Notes under the pieces: generated by a model
Databases searched by the model: none
Told to the model about the DNA's origin: nothing
What the model saw: only the letters and a program-made list of their open reading frames with translations
Part shown: piece after piece, positions 1-7,582 of the stretch
How positions within the stretch are numbered: position 1 is the first letter of the stretch
How the letters are laid out: every line of letters begins with the position of its first letter
Assembly (NCBI RefSeq): GCF_051131705.1
Contig: NZ_CP180316.1
Span: forward strand, 1,426,001-1,490,000
DNA length: 64,000 nucleotides
Direction: 5' to 3'
DNA from: Arthrobacter_M sp030063245
GTDB taxonomy: Bacteria > Actinomycetota > Actinomycetes > Actinomycetales > Micrococcaceae
Made by a program: the position numbers and the translations under genes

Positions 1-1686
1 GGCGGGAGAGCCCTGCTGATGGAGTACGCGCCCGGTGGATCGCTGGCGGCCCTGGTCGCCGCGCGCGGCCCGCTCAGCATCGGCGAGTGCGTCACGGTCC
101 TGACCCCACTGGCACAGGTGCTGGGTTATCTGCATTCCGAGGGGGTCGCACACCGGGACGTATCACCGGGCAATGTTCTCTTTACCGCACAGGGCAAACC
201 GCTTCTCGCAGATTTTGGCGTGGCCAGGATGGTCGGGGATGCCGTGCAGTTCAGGACCGGCACTCAGGGCTTCACCGCTGACGCCGCTGCTTATTCCGGC
301 GACGGCGGCGAGGCGGCGCTGGACCCGGCCGGTGACGTCTATGCTGCGGCCGCGGTGGGTTGGTTCGCCCTCACCGGACAGGTTCCCAGGGAAACCGAGT
401 TCCGGCCGCCCCTATCGGCCTTAGTTCCGGGCGTGCCAGAAGAGCTCGCGGCGGCTCTTGAAGCCGGACTGCAGGAAGTCCCGATGCGGCGGCCGACGGC
501 GCTTGAATTTGCACAGGCGGTGTACCGCAGCGCTCCCGCCGCCGTCATCGATCTGTCAGCCTCAGTCCATCCCAGCGTTTTGCCGGATTTGCTCACCCGG
601 CGCCAGGTGCGGCGTCCGACCGTGCATTGGTACCGGCCTGGAAGCTGGACACGCCTGCGGCAGCTCTCCAGACCCGGTCACCCGGAGGGGCGGCGTCATG
701 GATCAGCAGGTTTCCGCAGGCGAGGATGGCGCCGGGTGAGCGGCCGTGGCGGCCAGGCTGGATCGGGTCTGGCAGGAGGGGGCCCGGCTGGACGGGGCCC
801 GGCTGGACGGAGTCTGGCCGGAGACGGCGTGGCTGGAGCGGGGAGCGTGTTCCCCGGGTCGAACGAACGCATTGGGGCGGCCGGAATGGGCATGGCTGCG
901 CGCCTCGGCGACGGAACAGGAGCCGGAGGTCCTAGCCGCAGAGACTTCCGTCCTCGCCGCAGATACTTCCGTCGGGGCCATGGCGGCGTTCGCCGTCGGG
1001 ACTGGAGCTCTGAGGAGGGACAGGCCCACGCCGGAGGCCGTGAGGAGGGACAGGCCCGAGCCAGGAGTCGTGAGGAGATACATCTTCGCGCCAGCGGCAT
1101 GGTCCGGATGCTCCGCACTTTCGCCTCGGCCGTGGTTCTCCTCCTGGTGGTGAGCGCCGGCATGCTTATCTGGCGCCCGGATGTCGGCGGAACCGGTCGA
1201 CTAGCGCCGGTGGAGGGCGCGGGCGGGCCGGAGCCTCCAGAGGATGCGCTGGCGACCCTGGCCGTGCCGGACACGATCCGCGCCAAGCTGGGCGCTGAGG
1301 ACCCCGCGGAGGCCCTGGGCGCGCTGGCATGGCTGCGCTCATATGCATTTTCCTCCGGCCAAGCGGACCTATTGAAGCATGTGGATATCGCAGATTCACC
1401 CGCCATGGCTGCGGATGCGGCGGTCGCCGCCCTGCTGCAGAAGGACAAGCACAGGCTCACCGGTCTGGAAAGCCAGGTCCTCAGTTCCCACGAACTGGCC
1501 GACGATTTGCCCGATTCGGCACGCCTCAATGCGACCACCGTCACCAGCGGTTTCGCCGAGCAGGACCAGCAAGGAGTGGTGGTCCGCTCCCAGCCCGACG
1601 CGGCAACCCAAGAGCTGTTGTTCGTGCTGCAACGGGAGGAGCAAGGGCACTGGCGGATAGCCGAGGTTCACTTGCCGGCCAATTGA
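1..1686 (+). CDS. Ser/Thr protein kinase-like membrane protein, 5' truncated by window edge
   Basis: The reading frame is open from base 1, so the N-terminal lobe lies outside the window. What remains begins near the kinase hinge (LLMEYAPGGSL). The catalytic loop is HRDVSPGN at codons 51-58 and the magnesium-binding DFG is at codons 71-73. The usual lysine of HRDxKxxN is serine here (codon 55), so activity is uncertain. The kinase part ends near codon 170. It is followed by a long basic Gly/Arg-rich linker with repeats (GPAGRGPAGR; EEGQA units of about 10 residues). One transmembrane helix lies at about codons 373-391, and a roughly 165-residue extracytoplasmic domain of unknown fold ends the protein. 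The plan resembles membrane Hanks-type kinases, but no PASTA repeats are visible. It converges on the downstream epimerase gene. Confidence 0.75.
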   Translation, partial: GGRALLMEYAPGGSLAALVAARGPLSIGECVTVLTPLAQVLGYLHSEGVAHRDVSPGNVLFTAQGKPLLADFGVARMVGDAVQFRTGTQGFTADAAAYSGDGGEAALDPAGDVYAAAAVGWFALTGQVPRETEFRPPLSALVPGVPEELAAALEAGLQEVPMRRPTALEFAQAVYRSAPAAVIDLSASVHPSVLPDLLTRRQVRRPTVHWYRPGSWTRLRQLSRPGHPEGRRHGSAGFRRRGWRRVSGRGGQAGSGLAGGGPAGRGPAGRSLAGDGVAGAGSVFPGSNERIGAAGMGMAARLGDGTGAGGPSRRDFRPRRRYFRRGHGGVRRRDWSSEEGQAHAGGREEGQARARSREEIHLRASGMVRMLRTFASAVVLLLVVSAGMLIWRPDVGGTGRLAPVEGAGGPEPPEDALATLAVPDTIRAKLGAEDPAEALGALAWLRSYAFSSGQADLLKHVDIADSPAMAADAAVAALLQKDKHRLTGLESQVLSSHELADDLPDSARLNATTVTSGFAEQDQQGVVVRSQPDAATQELLFVLQREEQGHWRIAEVHLPAN

Positions 1687-1732
1687 CGGGGCGGACCGTG
1701 GGCTGATCTCTTTGCTGGGTACCGATCTGTCC

Positions 1733-1752
1733 GTAATGCCCCTGGGCATTAC
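1733..1752. terminator. hairpin between convergent genes
   Basis: GTAATGCC and GGCATTAC form a perfect 8-bp stem with a 4-nt loop. It lies 47 bp after the kinase-like gene and 39 bp beyond the end of the convergent epimerase gene. There is no clear T-tract, so it is a plausible bidirectional terminator only. Confidence 0.4.
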
Positions 1753-1790
1753 CATTCGTGCCGGTCACCGCGCCGGGCCGTCGGTGCCGG

Positions 1791-2687
1791 TCAATCGGTG
1801 CCGGCCACCCACTGCGCCACGGCGGACGCCGTCGGATGGATAAATCTGAAGCCGTGTTCCAGCAGCACCCCGGGTACCGCGCGGGTGCTGGTGAGCAGCA
1901 TTTCGTCGGCTAGCCGGCCCAGCGCGGCAGCGAGAACGAACTCGGGGACGCGCAGGCGTGCGGGCTTTCCCAGCGCCTGCGCCAACGCGGCCACCAAGTC
2001 ATCCACCTGCACCGGCTCCGGCGCGCACAGGTTGACAGGTCCATGGATGTCGTTATGCAGCAGGAATTCCATCGCGGCGACGTCGTCCGGCAATGAAATC
2101 CAGGGCCAGTACTGCCGGCCGCTGCCCAGCGGCCCTCCGACGCCGGCTTTCAATGGCAGCAGCAGTTTGCCGATCGCTCCGCCATACCGGGTGACGACGA
2201 CGCCCGTTCGCATCACTACCGTGCGCACCCCATCCGGGGCAGCCAAGGCCGCATCTTCCCAGCGCCGGCAAATATCCGCCAGCAGGGAATCCGTGGCTGA
2301 TGAACCCGTCTCGTCCACTGCGGCGGAGTCAACGTTCCCGTAATATCCCGTTCCGGACTGGCTGAGGAAGACCGGGGGCGGGTTGTCCGCCTGTTCCATG
2401 GCACGGACCAGTGTAGCGGTGGAACCGATTCGCGATTCATACAGCGTTTCTACGTAGCTCCGCGTCCATGGGCGGTCCGCCGGTCCCGCGCCGGAAAGGT
2501 TGACGACGGCGTCCATACTGTCCATCCGGTGCGGATCCAGTTCCCGGCCGGCCGGGTCCCATTGTACCTCAGCGGAACTGCGGGCGCGACGGCGGACCAG
2601 ACTGGTCACCCGATGCCCCTGGGCGGTGAGATGCTGACTGACGGCCGAGCCGAGCAGTCCTGAGCCGCCGGATATGAGGATTCGCAT
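1791..2687 (-). CDS. TIGR01777 family NAD(P)-dependent epimerase
   Basis: 298 aa, the usual length for this short-chain dehydrogenase-like family (often misnamed cell-division inhibitor SulA). The N-terminus carries the Rossmann dinucleotide motif GGSGLLG at residues 7-13. A family-typical SGTGYYG sits in the middle, and the C-terminal DUF1731 segment (VPEFVLAAALG ... LLEHGFRF) is intact. The substrate is unknown. The start is an ATG with only a weak ribosome site. In mycobacteria, from memory, an orthologue lies next to the pyruvate dehydrogenase E2 gene; here E2 is about 7 kb away, separated by the tricorn, osmC and HNH genes. A role linked to lipoate or oxo-acid dehydrogenase metabolism is inference only. 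Confidence 0.85.
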   Translation of the reverse strand: MRILISGGSGLLGSAVSQHLTAQGHRVTSLVRRRARSSAEVQWDPAGRELDPHRMDSMDAVVNLSGAGPADRPWTRSYVETLYESRIGSTATLVRAMEQADNPPPVFLSQSGTGYYGNVDSAAVDETGSSATDSLLADICRRWEDAALAAPDGVRTVVMRTGVVVTRYGGAIGKLLLPLKAGVGGPLGSGRQYWPWISLPDDVAAMEFLLHNDIHGPVNLCAPEPVQVDDLVAALAQALGKPARLRVPEFVLAAALGRLADEMLLTSTRAVPGVLLEHGFRFIHPTASAVAQWVAGTD

Positions 2688-2764
2688 AGAGCCATCACAT
2701 CACAGCAGCCACCGGTGCGGAACACCCGCCGGATCCGAGTTATGACGCGCGGCGAACAAGTCTC

Positions 2765-2854
2765 GCGGGCGGTCTGTGGCCTCCCTGCGCCCGCGGGCGG
2801 TCTGTGGCCTCCCTGCGCCCGCGGGCGGTCTGTGGCCTCCCTGCGCCCGCGGGC
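2765..2854. repeat. 28-bp tandem repeat, three copies, upstream of tricorn gene
   Basis: Three identical 28-bp units start at 2765, 2793 and 2821, followed by the first six bases of a fourth. Each unit contains GGTCTGTGGCCTCCC. The array ends 20 bp before the tricorn start codon, so it occupies the expected promoter or leader region. The period is not a multiple of three and no gene covers it. Confidence 0.9.
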
Positions 2855-2874
2855 TGAGTGGCTAAGATCGAACA

Positions 2875-5800
2875 ATGACCTCTTCTAGCTACTTCCGTTA
2901 TCCGCATCTGCACGGGGAACTGGTCACCTTCGTGGCCGAGGACGACGTCTGGGTGGCGCCGCTGGACGGCGGACGGGCGTGGCGCGTATCGTCGCTGCAG
3001 CTGCCGGCCAAAAATCCGCGGTTCACCCCCGACGGCGCCCGGTTGATCTGGACGGTCGTGCAGGACTCCGCGCCGGAGGTGGTCAGCTCATCCCTTGACG
3101 GCGGCGACTTCCGCCGGCTGACCTACTTCGGGCATCAGAGCACCAAGGTCAAGGGATTCACCGCCGCGGGCGACGTGGTGGTGACCAGCGCTTTTGACCA
3201 GGCGGAGAGCCGCCACACCTGGGCGTACGCGCTGAAAACGGATGGCTCGGCCCGGGCGCTGCTGCCTTACGGGCCGATTGAAGCCGTGTCGTTCGGTCGC
3301 GAAGTAGGTGACGAGAGGCCTGTCGTCGTCTCTTCGGTACTGTCACGCGAACCGGCCTGGTGGAAGCGGTACCGCGGTGGCACCGCCGGGAAACTGTGGA
3401 TCGACGCGGACGGGTCCGGGGAATTCTCCCGCCTGGTTCCCGGTCTGAACGGCAATCTGACGGATCCGATGTGGATCGGTGACCGAATTGCATTCCTCTC
3501 CGACCATGAAGGCCACGGGAACGTCTATTCAGTCCGGCCGAACGGCACCGGCCTGCAGCGGCACACGGACCACGAAGGGTTCTACGTGCGGCACGCCGCC
3601 ACGGATGGCGAGCGGATCATATTCGAGTCCGCCGGGGACCTGTTCCTGCTCTCCAGTCTTGATGCCGAACCGGTCCCGTTGGCCGTGACCTTGGGCTCGG
3701 CGTCGACGGGGCGCCGGCCCCGACCGTTGAATGTCAGCGAGCATCTCGGCGAAGTGGTGCCGGACCTGACCGGCCGCGCAAGCGCGGTGGAGGCCCATGG
3801 CACGGCGCATTGGTTGACGCACCGTGACGGACCGTCGCGCATCCTGGAGGCCACCCCGGGCGTACGGACCCGGCTGGTGCGGCCATTGGGCAACGACGAG
3901 GTGGTCTATGTTGCCGATCACGGCGGCGTCGAGGCCCTCTATATTAAGGATGTCCGGGCCGATGTTGCGGAAAGTTCCGCCGCCGCGCTACCCGGCAATG
4001 AAACCGCCGACGGCGGCAATGAAACCGCCGACGGCGGCAGTGCCGCCAGCTGGACCGAGGGCGTCGGGATTTTCGGCGACCCCCTGCAGGCCGCGAACAG
4101 CAGCCGATTGGACGCCATTGGCGGAACCGGCACCGATGCGACGGTCAATCTGGGGGCCAATGCGGACAGCGCGGTAGAGGACACCGGAGTCAAAGCTGCA
4201 ACACCGGATTCATCGCGCCAGGATTCGCTGCCCCGGCCGGTTTCCGCCGCCGAGGTGGCCCAGGGCGGCGCGGTTTCCGTGCCGGTCCCCGCCTGGCCTG
4301 ACGAGGAACCGGCTCGCCAGGACTCTCCGCCAGCCGGTGGAGCGGGGGACTCCGCCGTCGCCGTGACCCAGCCCAGCACCGCGGGATCGCGCAGGCTCAG
4401 GGATCCGGCGCCCGGCGCCCGTCGGATCGAATTCGACGGTCTGGTCCGCGTCAGCGAAGTAGCCGCCAGCCCGGACGGCAGGTTTGCCGCGGTGGGAACC
4501 GAACTTGGTCGGGTACTGCTGCTGGACGTCGCGGCAGGAACCCTGCGGGAAGTGGCAGCCACGGATGCGGGCGCCATCGGCGAGCTGGTTTTCAGCCCGG
4601 ACTCGGCCTGGCTGCTATGGGTGGAACCCGTCGGTGCGGATACCGACCGTTCCAGGCTGCGGCTGGCCCCTGTGAAAGACCACTTGGTCGCCAGCGGCGC
4701 AGCCGCACATGACAGCGGAATCCTGGAGCTGACAGACGGCAGGTTCGCCGACCACGGCCCGGCGTTTACTCCCGACGGACGGTTTATCGCCTTCCTATCC
4801 CAGCGCAGCTTCGATCCGGTCTACGACACGCACGGATTCGATCTGAGCTTCCCGGCCTCCACCAAACCGTTCCTGCTCGCGCTCGCCGCCGGAACGCCGT
4901 CGCCCTTTGGCCCGTCTGTGGAAGGCACACCCGCGGAGCCGGAGACACTCAAGGCTGACGGGGGCGAGGACAAGCACAAGGGCCACGCCGTGCCGCTGGT
5001 GGTTGACGCGCAGGGGATCAGCGGACGGCTCGTTCCGGTCCCGGTTCCGCAGGGCAACTACGAGAAGCTCAGCGCCGCGGACGGCGCGCTGCTTTGGCTC
5101 GCCGGTGCGGCCGAGGGCGTTACCGGCGACGGCCGGGCCTCTACCAGCGATCAACCCGCGGCCCAGCGGCTGGACCGTTTCGACATCGCGACGCGTGAGG
5201 TCAGCACGCTCGTTCCCGCGTTGAGCGCGTACCGCATCACCGGGGACGGTAAGCGGATCGTGCTGGTCCACGATGGCAAGGTCCGCGTGGTTCCGACCGC
5301 GACGAAAGTCGAGGAAAGTTCCGCGGAGAGCATCACCGTCGATCTGAGCCGGATCCGGGTCCAGCTGGAGCCGCTCAAGGTCTGGGGACAGGCCTTCGAC
5401 GAGGCCTGGCGGCTGCAGCGGGACTTCTACTGGACCGCTGACATGGCCGGAATCGACTGGCAGGACGTCTACGACCGGTATCGGCCACTCGTGGAAAAAC
5501 TGGGATCTCACGACGATCTGGTCGATCTGCTCTGGGAGATGCATGGTGAATTGGGCACCTCCCACGCCTACGTCACGCCCAAGGTGGTCAAAGAAGCGGA
5601 TTCCGGCCATCAGGGCCGGCTGGGCGCCGATCTCAAACGCACCGCCCGCGGCTGGGAAATTGAGCGGGTGCTTCCGGGCGAATCTTCGGATCCGCAAGCC
5701 CGCTCCCCGTTGAGTGCGCCCGGGGCGGGAGTCATTCCGGGCGACGTACTGCTGCGCATTGATGGGGTGGCGTTGCCGGAAAATGGTCCCGAAACGCTTC

Positions 5801-6615
5801 TGGTCGGAGCAGCCGAGAAGACCGTTGAACTCACGGTCCGTAATGGGCCCGGGCACGACGACCTTGCAGGCAAGGTGCGTCGGATCGCCGTCGTGCCGGT
5901 CAAGGATGAAGAGCGGTTGCGTTACCAGGACTGGGTGCTGGGAAACCGCCGCACCGTCCGCCAGGCATCCAAGGGACGGTTCGGTTACCTGCATGTTCCG
6001 GATATGCAAGCGCGGGGCTGGTCGCAGCTGCACCGGGATCTGGACACGGAAACGGCCCAGGACGGGTTGGTTGTGGACGTCCGGCGAAATCGCGGCGGCC
6101 ATACCTCCCAACTCGTCGCGGAACTGATCGGACGGAAGATGACGGCGTGGTCGCAGGCGCGAGGTCGGCGCCCTGGGATTTATCCGGCGCAGGCGCCGAG
6201 GGGACCCGTGGTTCTCCTGACCGACGAATTTGCCGGCTCGGATGGAGACATCATCACCCAGGTGGCGAAACTGCGGGGCATCGGTCCCGTGGTCGGAATG
6301 CGCACATGGGGCGGTGTGGTGGGCATCGACGGCAAGTTCTCGCTTGCTGACGGCACGGGGGTAACCCAGCCGAGGTATGCGTTCTGGTTCAGTGGGGGAG
6401 TCGGGTGGCAGGTGGAAAACTACGGGGTAGATCCCGACATCGAAGTCCCATTCCCGCCGCACGCATACGGTGACGGTTCCGACCCACAGCTGGAATACGG
6501 TGTGGGCGTGCTCAAAAAGATGCTCGCCGAGATCCCTACCCAGACACCCCCGCCTCTGGCCGGATATCCCAGCCGTCAGCCCGGGAAGCTGCCGGCCCGG
6601 CCACCGGCGGAGTGA
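2875..6615 (+). CDS. tricorn protease homologue (peptidase family S41)
   Basis: 1246 aa. Tricorn-type enzymes are large cytosolic peptidases that degrade peptides released by the proteasome and other proteases. The N-terminal half has WD40/PD40-like beta-propeller repeats (residues about 10-360 and 515-830). A tricorn C1 domain, a PDZ domain (around 920-1000) and the C-terminal S41 peptidase domain follow. Catalytic residues recognisable by motif are His897 in GTSHAYV, the nucleophile Ser1122 in EFAGSDGD, and Glu1181 in VENYGVDPD. The protein is longer than related actinobacterial forms. A low-complexity Ala/Gly/Asp-rich segment (about residues 365-512, including a duplicated GNETADG) separates the two propellers. 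The ATG start has little Shine-Dalgarno signal, and a 28-bp tandem repeat lies directly upstream. Confidence 0.93.
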   Translation: MTSSSYFRYPHLHGELVTFVAEDDVWVAPLDGGRAWRVSSLQLPAKNPRFTPDGARLIWTVVQDSAPEVVSSSLDGGDFRRLTYFGHQSTKVKGFTAAGDVVVTSAFDQAESRHTWAYALKTDGSARALLPYGPIEAVSFGREVGDERPVVVSSVLSREPAWWKRYRGGTAGKLWIDADGSGEFSRLVPGLNGNLTDPMWIGDRIAFLSDHEGHGNVYSVRPNGTGLQRHTDHEGFYVRHAATDGERIIFESAGDLFLLSSLDAEPVPLAVTLGSASTGRRPRPLNVSEHLGEVVPDLTGRASAVEAHGTAHWLTHRDGPSRILEATPGVRTRLVRPLGNDEVVYVADHGGVEALYIKDVRADVAESSAAALPGNETADGGNETADGGSAASWTEGVGIFGDPLQAANSSRLDAIGGTGTDATVNLGANADSAVEDTGVKAATPDSSRQDSLPRPVSAAEVAQGGAVSVPVPAWPDEEPARQDSPPAGGAGDSAVAVTQPSTAGSRRLRDPAPGARRIEFDGLVRVSEVAASPDGRFAAVGTELGRVLLLDVAAGTLREVAATDAGAIGELVFSPDSAWLLWVEPVGADTDRSRLRLAPVKDHLVASGAAAHDSGILELTDGRFADHGPAFTPDGRFIAFLSQRSFDPVYDTHGFDLSFPASTKPFLLALAAGTPSPFGPSVEGTPAEPETLKADGGEDKHKGHAVPLVVDAQGISGRLVPVPVPQGNYEKLSAADGALLWLAGAAEGVTGDGRASTSDQPAAQRLDRFDIATREVSTLVPALSAYRITGDGKRIVLVHDGKVRVVPTATKVEESSAESITVDLSRIRVQLEPLKVWGQAFDEAWRLQRDFYWTADMAGIDWQDVYDRYRPLVEKLGSHDDLVDLLWEMHGELGTSHAYVTPKVVKEADSGHQGRLGADLKRTARGWEIERVLPGESSDPQARSPLSAPGAGVIPGDVLLRIDGVALPENGPETLLVGAAEKTVELTVRNGPGHDDLAGKVRRIAVVPVKDEERLRYQDWVLGNRRTVRQASKGRFGYLHVPDMQARGWSQLHRDLDTETAQDGLVVDVRRNRGGHTSQLVAELIGRKMTAWSQARGRRPGIYPAQAPRGPVVLLTDEFAGSDGDIITQVAKLRGIGPVVGMRTWGGVVGIDGKFSLADGTGVTQPRYAFWFSGGVGWQVENYGVDPDIEVPFPPHAYGDGSDPQLEYGVGVLKKMLAEIPTQTPPPLAGYPSRQPGKLPARPPAE

Positions 6616-6715
6616 CTCCTCCGTAGCTGTAGCCGTAGCCGTAAGAAACCAGTCGGCCGGGCAAAGGTGTCTAAAGGGCGCCGCGTCTGTGGAGCGGGGT
6701 CAGTCGCGGCTTGGA

Positions 6716-6839
6716 CAGTGAAGGCCACGGTCAGTTGGGCCCGAGCAGTGAAGGCCACGGTCAGTTGAGGCACGGGCAGTGATGGCAAGGGACAGTGCTG
6801 GCAAGGGAAAGTGATGGCAAGGGACAGTGAAGGCCGCGG
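6716..6839. repeat. degenerate intergenic tandem repeats after tricorn gene
   Basis: A 22-nt unit (CAGTGAAGGCCACGGTCAGT plus TG) occurs at 6716 and 6746 with a 30-bp period. Three 16-bp units of the form CAGTGATGGCAAGGGA (variants at two positions) follow at 6777, 6793 and 6809. A last CAGTGAAGGCC merges into the terminator hairpin. No gene is seen in the 279-bp gap 6616-6894. Confidence 0.8.
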
Positions 6840-6861
6840 TTCCAAGGGGTGCCGCGGCCTT
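6830..6861. terminator. bidirectional terminator between tricorn and osmC genes
   Basis: AAGGCCGCGG and CCGCGGCCTT make a perfect 10-bp stem around a 12-nt loop. It lies 33 bp beyond the stop of the minus-strand osmC gene and serves convergent transcription. The AA/TT ends are weak substitutes for a T-tract. Confidence 0.6.
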
Positions 6862-6894
6862 CGTGCTCCGGCGACCGAGCCCCGGAATTTATTG

Positions 6895-7323
6895 CTAGGC
6901 CTCCAGCGAGGCGGTGAGGGTGATGTTGACGCCAGCCAGCGCGGCGGAGACCGGGCAGCCCGACTTGGCGTTGTCCGCAATACGCTGGAAATCTTCCTCG
7001 CTGAGCCCCGGGACCTTCGCCTTGAGAGTCAGATGGCTGCCGGTAATTCCTTCTCCTGGCTGGAACGTCACATCAGCAGTGGTATGGACCTCGTCGGCCG
7101 TTTTCCCCTCCTCGCCCAGCATGTTGCTGAACGCCATGGAGAAGCAGGCCGAGTGTGCCGCGGCGATGAGCTCTTCAGGGCTGGTCTTGCCCTCCGCCTG
7201 CTCCGCGCGGGCCTTCCATGTGACGTCGTAGGTGCCGAGGCCGGACGTGTCGAGTGAGACCTGACCGGAGCCCGTAGGTAGGTCGCCGTTCCAGATGGTA
7301 TGGGCTGTGCGTGTAGTCGCCAT
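6895..7323 (-). CDS. osmC: OsmC family peroxiredoxin
   Basis: 142 aa, full length for OsmC/Ohr proteins, which reduce organic hydroperoxides in the cytosol with a pair of reactive cysteines. The two are Cys60 (AAHSACFSMAF) and Cys123 (KSGCPVSAAL), in the usual family context. The N-terminus (TAHTIWNGDLPTGSG) fits the OsmC rather than the Ohr subgroup. The start ATG is preceded by AGGAG at 5-nt spacing. An imperfect palindrome at 7348-7375 upstream may be an operator. It is transcribed alone, with a hairpin on its 3' side. Confidence 0.92.
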   Translation of the reverse strand: MATTRTAHTIWNGDLPTGSGQVSLDTSGLGTYDVTWKARAEQAEGKTSPEELIAAAHSACFSMAFSNMLGEEGKTADEVHTTADVTFQPGEGITGSHLTLKAKVPGLSEEDFQRIADNAKSGCPVSAALAGVNITLTASLEA

Positions 7324-7347
7324 GCTAACTCCTATAATCGTGGATGC

Positions 7348-7375
7348 TGCCGGTGTTAGTAACGAAACACCAGCA
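7348..7375. promoter_or_regulatory. inverted repeat upstream of osmC, possible operator
   Basis: TGCCGGTGTT and AACACCAGCA are 10-bp arms with one mismatch around an 8-bp spacer, 25 bp upstream of the osmC start. The arms do not match a peroxide-regulator operator that I recognise (for example OhrR), so its role is a guess. Confidence 0.35.
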
Positions 7376-7582
7376 ACAACGGGGTATGTCCAAGCATCCT
7401 AACCATTCCACCCTATGCCGTGAGCCAGTTCTTCGCACAGGCCGCGCCCATTCGTGGCTATTAAAGGACGCCAACAGTCAGGATTGAGTCGGAGATTCGA
7501 ATGGGACGAAACTATGGTGCTTACCAACCGCGACTCGAATGCCGCACAGGATATATCCGATATCCCAATTGTTGGGGCGGCG

